From: Psilocybe azurescens
Lineage: Eukaryota > Basidiomycota > Agaricomycetes > Agaricales > Agrocybaceae
Direction of reading: 5' to 3'
Assembly (NCBI GenBank): GCA_023853785.1
Contig: JAJIRX010000643.1
Location: 1-24,628 of the forward strand
Length of the DNA: 24,628 bases
A program made the position numbers and the translations under genes. The first letter of the stretch is position 1. The number at the start of each line of letters is the position of its first letter. The notes under the pieces are model-generated. The model saw only the letters and a list, made by a program, of their open reading frames with translations, ran no database searches and was not told the DNA's origin. Positions 1-10,000 of the stretch are shown here, in pieces.

Positions 1-129
1 CATACTGATGTTACACTGTAATATATGATATGATAGAAAGTTATGAGTCCTTTATGTAAGTAAAGACTTGTTCTTTTACACAGGGACCCAGCGAGAGCGC
101 AATGTCAAGAATCTATCTTTGTGCAAATA

Positions 130-238
130 TATTTCCTGTTTTGTCTTTAATAATGTGACGTAAACGTGATTTCTGTTGCTCGGTATTTCCTGTTTTGTTT
201 TCAATAATGTGACATGAACATGAATTCTATTTCTTTGG
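130..238. repeat. Two-copy tandem repeat, about 54 bp unit
   Basis: Unit 1 (130-183) and unit 2 (184-238) both begin TATTTCCTGTTTTGT and continue through AATAATGTGAC and a TGATTTCT/TGAATTCT segment. They differ at scattered positions. A shorter related fragment (ACGTGATGTAAATTCTGAAT) lies near 303-322. Confidence 0.75.
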
Positions 239-515
239 TAAAACCAGCTTCTCCCGAGTTATTTTTTGCCAAATGATGCTCAACTCCTTCCATCGTTTGA
301 TAACGTGATGTAAATTCTGAATTCCATGGCATTTGTCATCCAGCACCAGTGTTTGTAAATTGACACTTTTCATTTATAACTTCACAACTGCAGCTTTTTA
401 AATCTGATTTTAGCACTCTCATAGAAACAGTTTATATGCATATTAATCTAATTTTTATATATTTTTATGTTCAATATAAGGGCCAAAATATTGTAATGAA
501 TGTGCCAAAAAGTGC

Positions 516-770
516 AAAATCAGGCTCTGACATCACCAAATGGCTCTCTTTTCTCCAGTTTTTTGAATTGTGCATAGCAAGTCATTCATTATCTAGCTTA
601 TAATTTTTGAAGCCATAAAGTGTGAGGAAGGATGGTAAAATCTGGCCCCAACATAGTAAAATGGCTCCTTTTTCTCTAGTTTTTGGTATTGTGCATAATG
701 AATTGTTCAGTATATGTAATTATAAATTTTTGATGCTAAAAAGTATAAGCATAAGTAAGCAAGGATGGTT
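516..770. repeat. Two-copy degenerate tandem repeat, about 121-134 bp unit
   Basis: Unit 1 (516-636) and unit 2 (637-770) each start AAAATC(A/T)GG, contain AAATGGCTC followed by TTTTCTC(C/T)AGTTTTT, ATTGTGCATA and ATTTTTGA(A/T)GC, and end near AAGGATGG. A third start (CAAATCAG) follows at 771. Similarity is clear but degenerate. Such blocks often occur in the subterminal parts of DNA transposons; that assignment is inference. Confidence 0.7.
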
Positions 771-910
771 CAAATCAGTCCCACAAAAAGGACTCGTTAT
801 GCCATGCAGAGCAATGGCCATCGCCAAGTACAGTTACAGTGTAGCATTTCATATGGGTTCAGTGGTTCCTCTGAACCAGCGAATTTTCCCTTCCATTTTG
901 GGCAGTCTAC

Positions 911-935
911 ACTGTACCATATGATATGGTACAGT
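911..935. repeat. 25-bp near-perfect palindrome
   Basis: ACTGTACCATAT, a single G, then ATATGGTACAGT: two perfect 12-bp arms around one base. A partial, diverged direct copy of its left arm (ACTGTA followed by ATATATGATATG) sits at 16-33 near the start of the window. Confidence 0.8.
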
Positions 936-2254
936 AAATCCACTCAATGGCTCATACCCAGGCATTTTTGCAGGCTGTCTGGCACACATTTTGTGGCCCC
1001 AGGGTGTCTACAGGAAACTGGTAAAGCCTTAATTTTGCAATGAATTGACAAGCATTGGTGCACACACCATAATAAATTATGAGTGAGCAACCAGGAAAGA
1101 ACCGGACTGTAAATGTGATTTAAACAAGTCCAGAATCATGCAAATTGGACAGGATTTGAGGGAGATATAGTGGTTGTAATGATCTGATTTTGTGTATTTG
1201 GCCCCAGGGCAGGGCAGGAATGAGTGCCACCTAAGGTTCCCACTGCCGCTGTCACATTTGTTGGCACAAACTGATCACATCACACCACCAGGTTTGTATA
1301 GGGTTTGGTCACTCTGCCTTACCTGTCTTTATTCCTATCCCTAAGTGTCCACTTTTCCAGCTTTTCTGTTCATCGTCATAGATAAGACAAGGTTTTAGAT
1401 TAGACTAGATAACTGATTACAAGATAGTAGATAGACAAGATTAAATAGATAAAAAATTCAAGATTATCTTCAGCATATTATCCGTTGTCAGATACCGTAG
1501 CCACCCATCAATCAAATGCCACCCATCATTCATGACAGTGCTTGGCAATGCTTCACCTGCCCTTCCTCCCACCTTTCCTTCCGCCCTCCTCCCCACATTA
1601 GTGCCAGACACCTAACTCTTGTCATCACTGCTGCTTGTCACCTGATCAGTGCACCATTTTCTTTATTGGGATTCTTCCTTTTCTGTCCCCTGTCCTGAGA
1701 TGACATCTGTCCCTTTCCACCCTCTTTCCTTTTTGTCTATGCCATCTCCCGTCCCCTCCCTTCCTCATATCTACTCTCTAGTATGTCTCCTTCAACTGTA
1801 ACACGCTGTAGCAACAAAAAGAGAAGAAATAAACATTTATTACACAATATATCAGGTTTAATCAGCCTCTGTTTGTTGCAATACACCTATCTACTGAATA
1901 CCTGCTCACTGTCCTCATCAGCAATGATGCTGAGTTTGATTTCTAAGCTGGGTAATAGGAGGTTGATTTTTGCAGGCACCACATTTGACGTGCACCACTG
2001 ACACCCTTCAATCGGAAGTCAGAACCAAAGTGCCATTGCTCTTCACATGATATCAAACCTGCAGCACAGCCCATCTTCTGAAAGTGGGCACCCATTCCAA
2101 AACAGGAGGAAAGCGTGGGATTCCCTCCTTCCTTGTACCTCCTCCTCCATGTCTCTCTCCACTCGTAATCTCCTTGAATACTCTTGGTTCACTCTATGCC
2201 CAAGTGATCTGGTCTCTCTAGTGGTGTATCCATAGTATGTGGCATAAGCTATGG

Positions 2255-3256
2255 ACTTTGGCAGCCAATGCAGCCCTCTCAGAAGCATGTCAAACTCAAC
2301 AAGACGGCAGTGCAACTCGAAACTGAGAAAAAGCAGTACCATGCACAACTCAGAAGTAAGTAGTATTTATGGCCACTCTATTGCTTGAACTTACAATGTG
2401 CTAGATCTCGGTTTCCAAGAACACAAAGACCTCATCCATGCCACTGAGGATGATGCAAACATGGCTGACGAGGTGTGTGTTGACAAGGACAACACTGCCT
2501 TTTCTTGGCCTCCGCCTGGAGAAGAAGGTTTTTTTCCAGCAATGCAGAGGGAGGTTCATTTACAGAATTTGTTCTTGGATACTCTCACAGAACAGTATGT
2601 GTTTCTTGTTCCTAATTTATAATGGATATTAACATACTGCCTAGAAAACAAAAGGATCATTGCACAAAAAGGATCGAGTAGAACGTCAAGTCCAGGTGTG
2701 GAGATCTATGCTGCCACATCTTGTCAACACATTTCTCAAATTCCAATCACAAGGCCCACCTGTTAGAAGTGCAGAGAATGGAAATTGGGTCCCATGGACA
2801 ATTGAAGTTGTTTCTTTGGAAGGTTGGTATAGATTTCTTTACTGAGACTCATACTGACATTTTTGACAGGCCACAAAACTGTTCTTTTCTTTTCACATCC
2901 AATGCAATTTCTGCTGCCGTCACTCTTACTCTTGTCAAGTTTGGCATCATTCCAACCTCCCCTGAGCAACCCCATTTAGGATTTGCAATTGAGACTCTGT
3001 GCTTTTACAGACAGTTATGGCATGTCTGTCCCCAGTTCAGTATCAATGCATTTGCCAAGGCATTGAATTTGTATCATGCTGTAAGTTCCCTCAACCCTTT
3101 CCTAGCTCTCTATTGACTTGTCCAGGTTCCTCATATGCCCTATCTTGCCAATCAGCTCAGTAATGCCTATGACTGTTACCTTGAGATTATCTGAGCTGTT
3201 GAGCAGAGTGTTAGGGGTGAATTGACAGCCATGTCAGCTATAATCATGTATGAAGT
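2255..3256 (+). pseudogene. KDZ-type transposase, N-terminal fragment (multi-exon, broken by element 1)
   Basis: N-terminal part of a KDZ-family DNA transposase of the kind with a CxC1/CxC2-type N-terminus. The first supported exon ends at 2355 and splices across 2356-2404 (GTAAGT..CTAG), which keeps the frame open. The next exon carries the family-typical acidic stretch ending PPPGEEGF (around 2510-2530). The RVERQVQVW..LPHLV segment (about 2675-2730) and the YRQLWHVCPQFSINAF segment (about 3005-3060) match conserved KDZ N-terminal blocks as I know the family. Further introns are likely at about 2595-2644, 2823-2869 and 3081-3125. After the last one the frame reads PYLANQLSNAYDCYLEII, then an in-frame TGA near 3190. 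Homology fades after about 3215 and the retroelement LTR starts at 3257. No catalytic KDZ residues are present in this fragment and I did not find its continuation after 10000. The start is not determined. Confidence 0.7.
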
Positions 3257-3754
3257 TGTTATGGACACTTTATTTTCTTTTGCTTTTCCTTTTTCTTTTC
3301 CTTTTCGTATATAAAACCTTCCTGTCACATGATGGACAACATCATGTGATTGTTACAACAAGTCTTTTCTTTTCTTTTCTTTTCCCTTTTCTTTGTCATC
3401 CGTCACATCATTGATACATCATCGTATGTTCTGATGAACTTTGCTTTCCATCATATCTACAAAACTCCATCATATCTTTGATGGACTTTCACTTCTATCT
3501 TTTATAATACATCTTTCGATGAACACTTGATCTGTTTCCTCTATTCTTATATACATCTGCTGATGAACATTCAAACTCGTTTCAACTTGCTGTGCGGTTC
3601 ATAGTATTTATACCAGGAAGGATCCACTGTATTCTTTAGCTAGTTCTTGAGAATCTAACCTCCTCTTACTTAACACCGCTTGGAACTTGCTGTTCTTGAC
3701 TACTTGACTGTCGGCTTTATCCACGCACGTGAATATAAGCTTGAAGTCGTAACA
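3257..3754 (+). repeat. Element 1 5' LTR
   Basis: Begins TGTTATGG and ends CGTAACA, giving 5-bp TGTTA/TAACA terminal inverted repeats. U3 holds CT-rich tracts, an inverted repeat TCACATGAT (3325-3333) / ATCATGTGA (3341-3349), many GATG/CATC half-sites, and one copy (about 3529-3588) of the 60-bp module that is repeated in element 2. The core promoter lies near 3605-3648; R-U5 is then about 117 nt. Confidence 0.95.
3605..3648 (+). promoter_or_regulatory. Element 1 core promoter and inferred transcription start
   Basis: TATTTATA at 3605-3612 lies about 30 bp upstream of AGCTAGTTCTT (3638-3648). The complementarity of this 11-mer to the primer-binding site predicts that it is the 5' end of the transcript. 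The block from GTTCATAGTATTTATA through TTGAGAATC is nearly unchanged in element 2, although the rest of U3 has diverged. An additional TATATAAAA at about 3309-3317, near the left edge of the LTR, is not conserved in position and is of unknown use. Confidence 0.75.
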
Positions 3755-3766
3755 AAAGAACTAGCT
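3755..3766 (+). promoter_or_regulatory. Primer-binding site of self-priming type
   Basis: AAGAACTAGCT (3756-3766) lies one base after the LTR end and is the exact reverse complement of AGCTAGTTCTT at 3638-3648 inside the LTR. No TGG-initiated match to a tRNA 3' end is visible here. The arrangement is that of Tf1/sushi-type elements, whose own mRNA 5' end folds back to prime minus-strand synthesis. Element 2 has the same pair. Confidence 0.85.
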
Positions 3767-4019
3767 CATCTACGAATCTCGCCCGCTCCCCAGCAGACGA
3801 GACCTCTGAAACCTGAAACGAAACACGGCACCACCGAAAGGCGGAATTCCCACTACCGACAGCTCAGAAGAAGGAACCCCAACACGAAATTGGCAGACAC
3901 TGAACCTGTCCAGACAAAGCTCTGAAGATATCAACCTAGGCAACGAAGACCTATCGAACTCGCTATACGGCTTATTAGCAACCCTGGCGATAGACCAAGA
4001 AGAACAACAAGACACAGAC

Positions 4020-4963
4020 ATGGTCGAAACAAACGGAAAGAAAGAAATCTCGATCAACAAACCCGTTGTATTCGATGGAGACCGAACAAAGTCCAAGTCT
4101 TTTTTATACAAGACTGCTATCTTTACATGGACATAAACGAAGACATCTATAACACCGACAAGAAGAAAATTGCCTTCATCTTATCATTCTGCATGGAAGG
4201 GAGGAGGCGAAACTATGGAAAGAACAGTACTTAACCTCAAGGACAAGAGGAATCAGTCCCAATCAAACCATCGAATGGGACACCCTCAGCACATTCTTGA
4301 AAAATTCCACGACACATTCACCCCAGTGGACGAAACCAGATCAGCCATGAACGACATAAAACGACTTAGGCAAAAACCCAACGAAAGAGTGGAAGACATC
4401 ATCAACAAGTTCAAATTGTTGGTAGGACAAGCCAATCTAGGAACAGAAACGGAATCAGACCACGCCCACCTCATTGGATTATTCCAAAAATGCATCACAC
4501 CTCAGCTTGCCGACAGGATCCTGTACTCTGAAGACCTTCCAAGGACGATCCAAGGCTGGTACAAAAAGCAACAACATTTGACACCAACTATAGACTGGCC
4601 AAGGTCTTTAGAGAAGAACCAGAAGAAGCGTGGGAGGGGCGCCCACGATGGAACAACTTCCCAAGAAACAACAGGAACTACGACCCAAACAGGATGGACG
4701 TAAGCGCCATGACAGCCGAAGAACAAGCCGAATTAATCAGGAAAGGCGCCTGTTTCAGGTGCAAACAACAAGGACATCTATCCAGAGATTGCCCACAGAA
4801 AGGACCAACAAACCAGAACAGAACCCAAGGACAACCCAGCAAGAAGTGGACCCCAAAGGAACTCCATGCCCATATCAGGAGCCTGAACAAGGACGAAAAA
4901 GACGAACTTGCAGACCTCATGGTTAAAACAGGATTTGAAGAGAAAGAAGAAAAGGATTTTTAA
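4020..4963 (+). CDS. gag: Element 1 Gag (nucleocapsid with CCHC zinc knuckle; frame-disrupted)
   Basis: Structural protein that forms the virus-like particle and packages the RNA. The first ATG in frame is at 4020. The frame is open upstream to 3810 and that upstream part resembles the same region in element 2. Visible parts are an N-terminal FDGDR..F(L) segment, a capsid-like helical region with LRQKPNERVEDIINKFKLLV (about 4366-4425), and a CX2CX4HX4C knuckle, CFRCKQQGHLSRDC (about 4750-4791). A lysine/glutamate-rich tail ends in KDF and TAA at 4961-4963. The frame is broken near 4098, in the G run 4199-4201, in the A run 4300-4304, and near 4568; restoring one base at each of the last three gives continuous similarity to element 2 Gag. 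Confidence 0.85.
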
Positions 4964-5019
4964 AGTGGAGAAACAGGACGACGTCTGTCTCTCCTTATCT
5001 GAAGATACAATCTGTACTT

Positions 5020-8000
5020 ACGGCAACAATCGAGAATAAAACTATGCTTTTACCAGTTTCATTCCCCACCAAGAAACAGAATGGCTCACAAATCGTCGAA
5101 ACCTCTGCGCTCTTAGACTCAGGAGCAGGAGGGAAATTCATTGACCAGAACTATGCACAAAAACTTGGACTCAGAACCCAACCCTTGGAAAAACCGATCC
5201 AGGTTTATAACGTGAGATGGAACCCCAAACAAGAAAGGAACCATCTCGTCATTTGTAGACCTGGACCTAAAGGTTGGAAACCGGAACCATCGGGAACAAT
5301 TACTGGTCTCTGGGCTAGGAAAACAGAAAATTATTTTAGGATTCCCTTGGCTACAGGAAAAGAATCCAGGAATCAACTGGCGAACGGACAGATAACTTGG
5401 AAACCACGTCAAGGGCCTACAATAAATCAAACCACCATTGAAGAAGAAAACGGACGAACGAACACCAACAATCGAGACTACCCACCCATTGGAGGAATTG
5501 AATCGTTAGTCATCCAATATATCGGGGATGCAAACGAAGACGAAATAAAAGAAACTTGGCTTAACACCAAAATCACAACCTCACAGACGCTGGCCCAACA
5601 ATATGAACCAGAGAAACCGACAAGACCTCTCCAAGAAATTGTTCCCCCAGAATATCAATCATATATGGACCTTTTAGATAAACAAGCGGCAGACCGATTC
5701 CCAGAACCAAGACCATGGGACCATAAAATTGAGTTAAAGAAGGATTCATACCAAAGAAATTCAAGGCATACAATATCACACCGGCAGAACAAACAGAACT
5801 GGACACCTGGACAAAGGAACAATTGGACAAAGGATACATTCGACCCTCAGAATCACCTATGGCATCTCCCTTCTTCTTTGTATCAAAGAAAGATGGAAAG
5901 CTTAGACCTTGTCAAGACTACAGGTATCTGAACGACTGGACGATCAAGAACGCTTACCCACTACCATGGATTACAGAACTTATGGACAAATTGAAAGGCG
6001 CAAAATTCTTCACCAAACTAGATATCCGATGGGGCTACAACAACATCAGGATAAAAGAAGGTGATCAATGGAAAGCAGCATTCAAAACCAACCGAGGACT
6101 TTTGAACCAACTGTAATGTTCTTTGGCATGTGCAATTCCCCAGCAACCTTCCAATCCATGATGGACTCAATCTTCGAAGACATGATATCACAATGCTTCG
6201 TAATCATCTATATGGACGACATTCTAATCTTTGCGAAAGATCGAGGGAATTGGAAAAATACACCAAAATGGTTCTACAACGACTCCGAGAAAACGATCTC
6301 TATCTCAAACCGGAAAAATGCTCTTTTGCTCAAGGAAAAGTGGAATATCTTGGAATGATTGTTGAAGCAGGAAAAATCTCTATGGATCCAACAAAACTCA
6401 AAGGAATTCAAGACTGGCCAGCACCTACTACTCTCAAACAAGTCCGATCGTTCCTGGGCTTTGGGAACTTCTACCGAAAATTCATCCAGAAATTCTCTGA
6501 AGTAGCTCGACCTCTAAATGAACTCCTGAAGAAAGACAAAGGATTTCTATGGAATGACACAACTCAAGCTGCCTTTGATGAACTGAAGAAACGATTCACG
6601 GAAGAACCGGTACTCTTGATGCCCGACCCCGCCAAACCATTTCAAATCGAATCTGATGCTTCAAAATATGCCTCCGGAGCAGTCCTTACTCAACTGGACG
6701 GAAATGGCGAAAGACACCCATGCGCATTTATATCAAGAACGTTCTCTCCAACCGAAAGAAACTACGAAATCTACGACAGGGAATTACTGGGAATAATCAG
6801 ATCATTACAGGAATGGAGACACTACATCCAAGGATCAGAACACACGACTACGGTATATTCAGATCACAAGAATTTGACATATTTCAGATCGGCCCAAAAT
6901 CTAAACCGACGACAGGCGCGCTGGTCTCTGTATGTCTCAGAATTCAATCTGAAGTTGGTACATCTACCTGGAAACAAAATGATTCAATCTGATACCCTTT
7001 CAAGACGCCCCTGATTTCACCCCCAGAAGAAGACCATGACAATGAAAACATCACCTTACTTCCAGAAAAGCTATTCATCGACTTAATCGACACTGAGTTA
7101 CAGGAAAGAATTGCCAATGCGAACGAACTGGACCACAACGCAGCAGAAGCAATGAAAACCCTATTAGAAGGAGGACCACCAAATGCACAACACGACCTCA
7201 GAGAATGGAAAACAGAGAACGTGGAATGGCAAAACTATCTTATACTACCAAGGACGAGCCTACATTCCAAAAGATCAAACCCTACGGAAAGACATAGTCA
7301 AATCATATCACGACCCTATCTCAGCCGGACACCCTGGAGAATTAGAAACATTCAATTCGGTAAAACAACACTACTGGTGGCCAGGATTACGATCATTTGT
7401 CAAGCAATACATAAAAGGATGTGCCGCCTGCCAACAGTTCAAAATAAATCGACATCCCTCTAACCCATCATTCATACCGATACCTGGACCAAAGTCAGCC
7501 CGACCCTTTGCAGACAGTGCTATGGACTTCCTTACAGACCTTCCACCGATCGTGGACAAGCAAGGAGAAGTTGAATTTGATGTGATTCTAAGCATCACCG
7601 ATCACGGGAACACAAAAGGACTTATCCTTATTCCATGCCGAATGAAAGGACTGGATGCTGAAAAGACTGGCAAACTCTTACTGGACAATCTCTACAAAAG
7701 GTTTGGACTACCAGACAGCCTCACATCAGATCGAGACCCCAGATTTGCCGCTGAATCATTCAAAGAACTAATGAAACTCCTTGGAGTAAAATCGAAATTT
7801 TCAACTGCTTATCACCCTCAAACGGATGGAACAACAGAACAATATAACCAAGAGATTGAAGCCTATCTATCCATATACTGCTCGTCTCACCCAGAAGACT
7901 GGCATGAACGACTTGGGACCCTCGAATTCACTCACAATAACCGAAGACATGCGGACAGACAGAGAACACCATTCGAATTAATTCTTGGATACTCCCCCAT

Positions 8001-8575
8001 CGCGAATTCCCACCGCATTCGAACACACCAAGTTTCCTTCAGTAGAAGAAAGACTGAAGTATCTTCAAAAGGATCGAGAAGAAGCCCTAGCAGCCCACGA
8101 ACTAGCCTGGACAAGGATGGCTGAAAGGAAAAACTCGAACTTCACACCATTCATCCAAGGACAAAGAGTTTGGCTAGAAGCGACAAATTTACAGACGAAT
8201 TATCACAAGAAAATGGCACCAAAACGAGAAGGACCCTTCAAGATCAAAGAAGTCTTAGGACCCCTAACTTATCGACTGGAACTCCCCAAAGGATGGCTCA
8301 TTCACGATGTATTCCATGCGACACTTCTTAATCCATACCATGAGACCGAAACACATGGACCTAATTTCATTCGACCGCCACCAGAGATATTAAACGAAGA
8401 AGAACATTGGGAAATAGAGACAATTCTCAAACATCGAAAAAGAGGAAGAGGATACCAATACTACGTCAAATGGAAGGACTATCCGATCACTGAAGCAACG
8501 TGGGAACCGGCTTCGGTCTTTGAAGAAACCGGTAACGAAATCTTACAGACTTACCGAACACATCACAAGCTGTAA
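5020..8575 (+). CDS. pol: Element 1 Pol: protease, RT, RNase H, integrase, chromodomain (frame-disrupted)
   Basis: Polyprotein for reverse transcription and integration. The frame is already open before the ATG at 5044; ATIENKTM matches ATLENKSM of element 2. Domains in order: aspartic protease with LLDSGAGG (about 5110-5133); RT from about 5750 with the YMDD catalytic motif at 6209-6220; RNase H with [10 protein letters not shown] (about 6650-6680) and YSDHKNL (about 6856-6876); integrase with an H..H..C..C zinc site (about 7300-7435), a catalytic Asp in MDFLTD, the SDRDPRF Asp and the QEIEA Glu (about 7520-7865); and a chromodomain (about 8409-8550, [17 protein letters not shown]), which in chromoviruses directs integration to marked chromatin. 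Stop TAA at 8573-8575. Breaks occur at or near 5213, 5386, 5736, 6100, 6250, 7008 and 7020, 7223, and 8005, mostly in homopolymer runs. Confidence 0.93.
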
Positions 8576-8613
8576 AAAGACCACCATCTTCCCTCACTCG
8601 ACAATCAATCAAC

Positions 8614-8928
8614 ATGCTCTCCTTTCCCTCGATCAAACGCGTCAAGTCCACTCTCTTTCCCCAAAACACTCACAAACCTATTTTGCTCACGACAAAAATA
8701 CCAAAATCCCAAGAAGATCGACAACAAATGCTTGAAGAACTCGAGATAGCGTTCATAATGTCTCAAGATGCGGAGAAACAAGCACACAATGAACTCAAGG
8801 AAAGATGCGCAGCAATGGCGCATGACCAAAATCTAGAGTATCAACTGCGGATTTCCCAGCTCAAGGAAAAACTTAGACCCGGACTGGCAACAAAGGCTAT
8901 AAGAAAGGTCAAGTCGCTACACTTCTAG
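8614..8928 (+). CDS. Element 1 ORF3: small coiled-coil accessory protein
   Basis: A 104-residue open frame with its own ATG 38 nt after the pol stop, on the same strand and before the 3' LTR, i.e. in the position where some LTR elements carry env or other extra genes. The sequence has a basic N-terminus (KRVKS), then a long, probably alpha-helical stretch rich in Glu, Gln, Lys and Ala (about residues 33-92), and a basic end, RKVKSLHF. There is no signal peptide or membrane segment, so it is not env-like. Element 2 has an ORF of the same size at the same place ending KKAKSFYL, which argues that it is a real, retained gene. I do not recognise a domain; a role in particle assembly, RNA binding or nuclear access would be speculation. 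Confidence 0.7.
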   Translation: MLSFPSIKRVKSTLFPQNTHKPILLTTKIPKSQEDRQQMLEELEIAFIMSQDAEKQAHNELKERCAAMAHDQNLEYQLRISQLKEKLRPGLATKAIRKVKSLHF

Positions 8929-8951
8929 GCAACAAACATCGATATCCAACA

Positions 8952-9492
8952 ATGTCTCATTCCACTGCTCGTGCCTCATCTGTTCCCCAATCTACTACTA
9001 CATCGTCTCAACTTTTTAATACTCTCTCTGTCTACAAACTACTTGAAATCTTGAAAAATGCCGAAAACCGATACGACGTCGAAGCCCTTTGCCCCCTTTA
9101 TCGAACAAGAACTTGAATTCTTCAACTATTTATCTGGCGAAATACGAATCATCGAGGCGGACATCGCAGTCAAACAGGCGAGAGTCCGAGTCCACCACAA
9201 AGCCGCCACCAACTCCCTCAAACGTCTTCAACTCAAGGGTTTCGAACGAGCCATCAAACACGTGCTCATCAAACACCGCACGACACCCCCACAGAACAAC
9301 TCACCTGCAACCACTGCCACCGCCCGAGACCAGGACATACAACAAGATACTGTCCTTTCAAGCGTAACGACTCTCCTCACAGAAGCGATTACTTTGATTA
9401 TGACGACCCCACGGATGACGTTGGCATCGCAAACAATACCGGAGAACCCTATGGATACTGAAGACCATTCGACTGGGACAGTCGAACCTTAG
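8952..9492 (+). CDS. Element 1 ORF4 region: second accessory reading frame(s)
   Basis: Two overlapping frames end just before the polypurine tract. One starts at ATG 8952, 23 nt after ORF3, and reads a Ser/Thr-rich start MSHSTARASSVPQ, then LEILKNAENRYDVEAL, stopping at 9116. The other starts at ATG 9058 and runs 144 residues to TAG 9490-9492; it has a helical, Glu/Lys/Arg-rich N-terminal half (about residues 15-70) and a Thr/Pro-rich C-terminal half. Given the one-base homopolymer errors elsewhere, the two may be one protein. Element 2 starts a similar ORF at the same place (MSFINTPAASSSS), but it is shorter. Unrecognised function. Confidence 0.5.
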
Positions 9493-9502
9493 AAGGGGGT
9501 AA
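9491..9502 (+). promoter_or_regulatory. Polypurine tract of element 1
   Basis: AGAAGGGGGTAA directly precedes the 3' LTR (TGTTATGG at 9503). This is the expected plus-strand primer site. Element 2 has the matching GGGGGTAA directly before its 3' LTR. The stop codon of ORF4 (9490-9492) overlaps its start. Confidence 0.85.
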
Positions 9503-10000
9503 TGTTATGGACACTTTATTTTCTTTTTGCTTTTCCTTTTTCTTTTCCTTTTCGTATATAAAACCTTCCTGTCACATGATGGACAACATCATGTGATTGT
9601 TACAACAAGTCTTTTCTTTTCTTTTCTTTTCCCTTTTCTTTGTCATCCGTCACATCATTGATACATCATCGTATGTTCTGATGAACTTTGCTTTCCATCA
9701 TATCTACAAAACTCCATCATATCTTTGATGGACTTTCACTTCTATCTTTATAATACATCTTTCGATGAACACTTGATCTGTTTCCTCTATTCTTATATAC
9801 ATCTGCTGATGAACATTCAAACTCGTTTCAACTTGCTGTGCGGTTCATAGTATTTATACCAGGAAGGATCCACTGTATTCTTTAGCTAGTTCTTGAGAAT
9901 CTAACCTCCTCTTACTTAACACCGCTTGGAACTTGCTGTTCTTGACTACTTGACTGTCGGCTTTATCCACGCACGTGAATATAAGCTTGAAGTCGTAATA
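9503..10000 (+). repeat. Element 1 3' LTR
   Basis: Same 498-bp sequence as 3257-3754. Differences seen are one extra T in the run near 9528, one fewer T near 9748, and TA rather than CA as the last two bases (9999-10000). Otherwise I found no substitution by eye. The altered last bases make the exact right border uncertain by a few bases. Confidence 0.93.

Larger units (their letters stand above)
1..2254. other. AT-rich non-coding region with repeats
   Basis: No protein-coding gene is supported here: open frames are short, overlap one another and have no recognisable motif. The stretch holds two tandem-repeat blocks (130-238 and 516-770), a palindrome at 911-935, a GATA/AGAT-rich purine segment around 1380-1465 and a strongly pyrimidine-rich segment around 1550-1770. 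The repeats and the KDZ gene just downstream make it plausible that this is the terminal region of a DNA transposon, but I could not define ends. An upstream exon of the KDZ gene may lie between about 2047 and 2235 on the plus strand; this is not established. Confidence 0.5.
3257..10000 (+). mobile_element. Element 1: complete Ty3/Gypsy chromovirus LTR retrotransposon
   Basis: A full-length element: 498-bp LTRs at 3257-3754 and 9503-10000, a self-priming PBS, gag with a CCHC knuckle, pol in the order protease, RT, RNase H, integrase (the order that defines Ty3/Gypsy) with a C-terminal chromodomain, two small ORFs, and a polypurine tract. LTR ends are TGTTA..TAACA (left copy). The two LTRs differ only by two one-base homopolymer length changes and one base in the last two positions, implying a recent insertion. 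The pentamer GAAGT lies directly before the left LTR (3252-3256) and again at 10003-10007, two bases beyond the right LTR, so a 5-bp target duplication is possible but imperfectly placed. At least ten frame breaks interrupt gag-pol, nearly all in homopolymers. Confidence 0.95.

Noticed and set aside
3770..4111. Long open frame on the minus strand across the start of element 1 gag
   Set aside because: It lies opposite the Gag frame and across the PBS-leader, has no motif, and the plus-strand reading matches element 2 Gag.
8614..9492. An envelope gene, suggested by the position between pol and the 3' LTR
   Set aside because: Neither ORF has a signal peptide, membrane span or cysteine pattern of an envelope protein.
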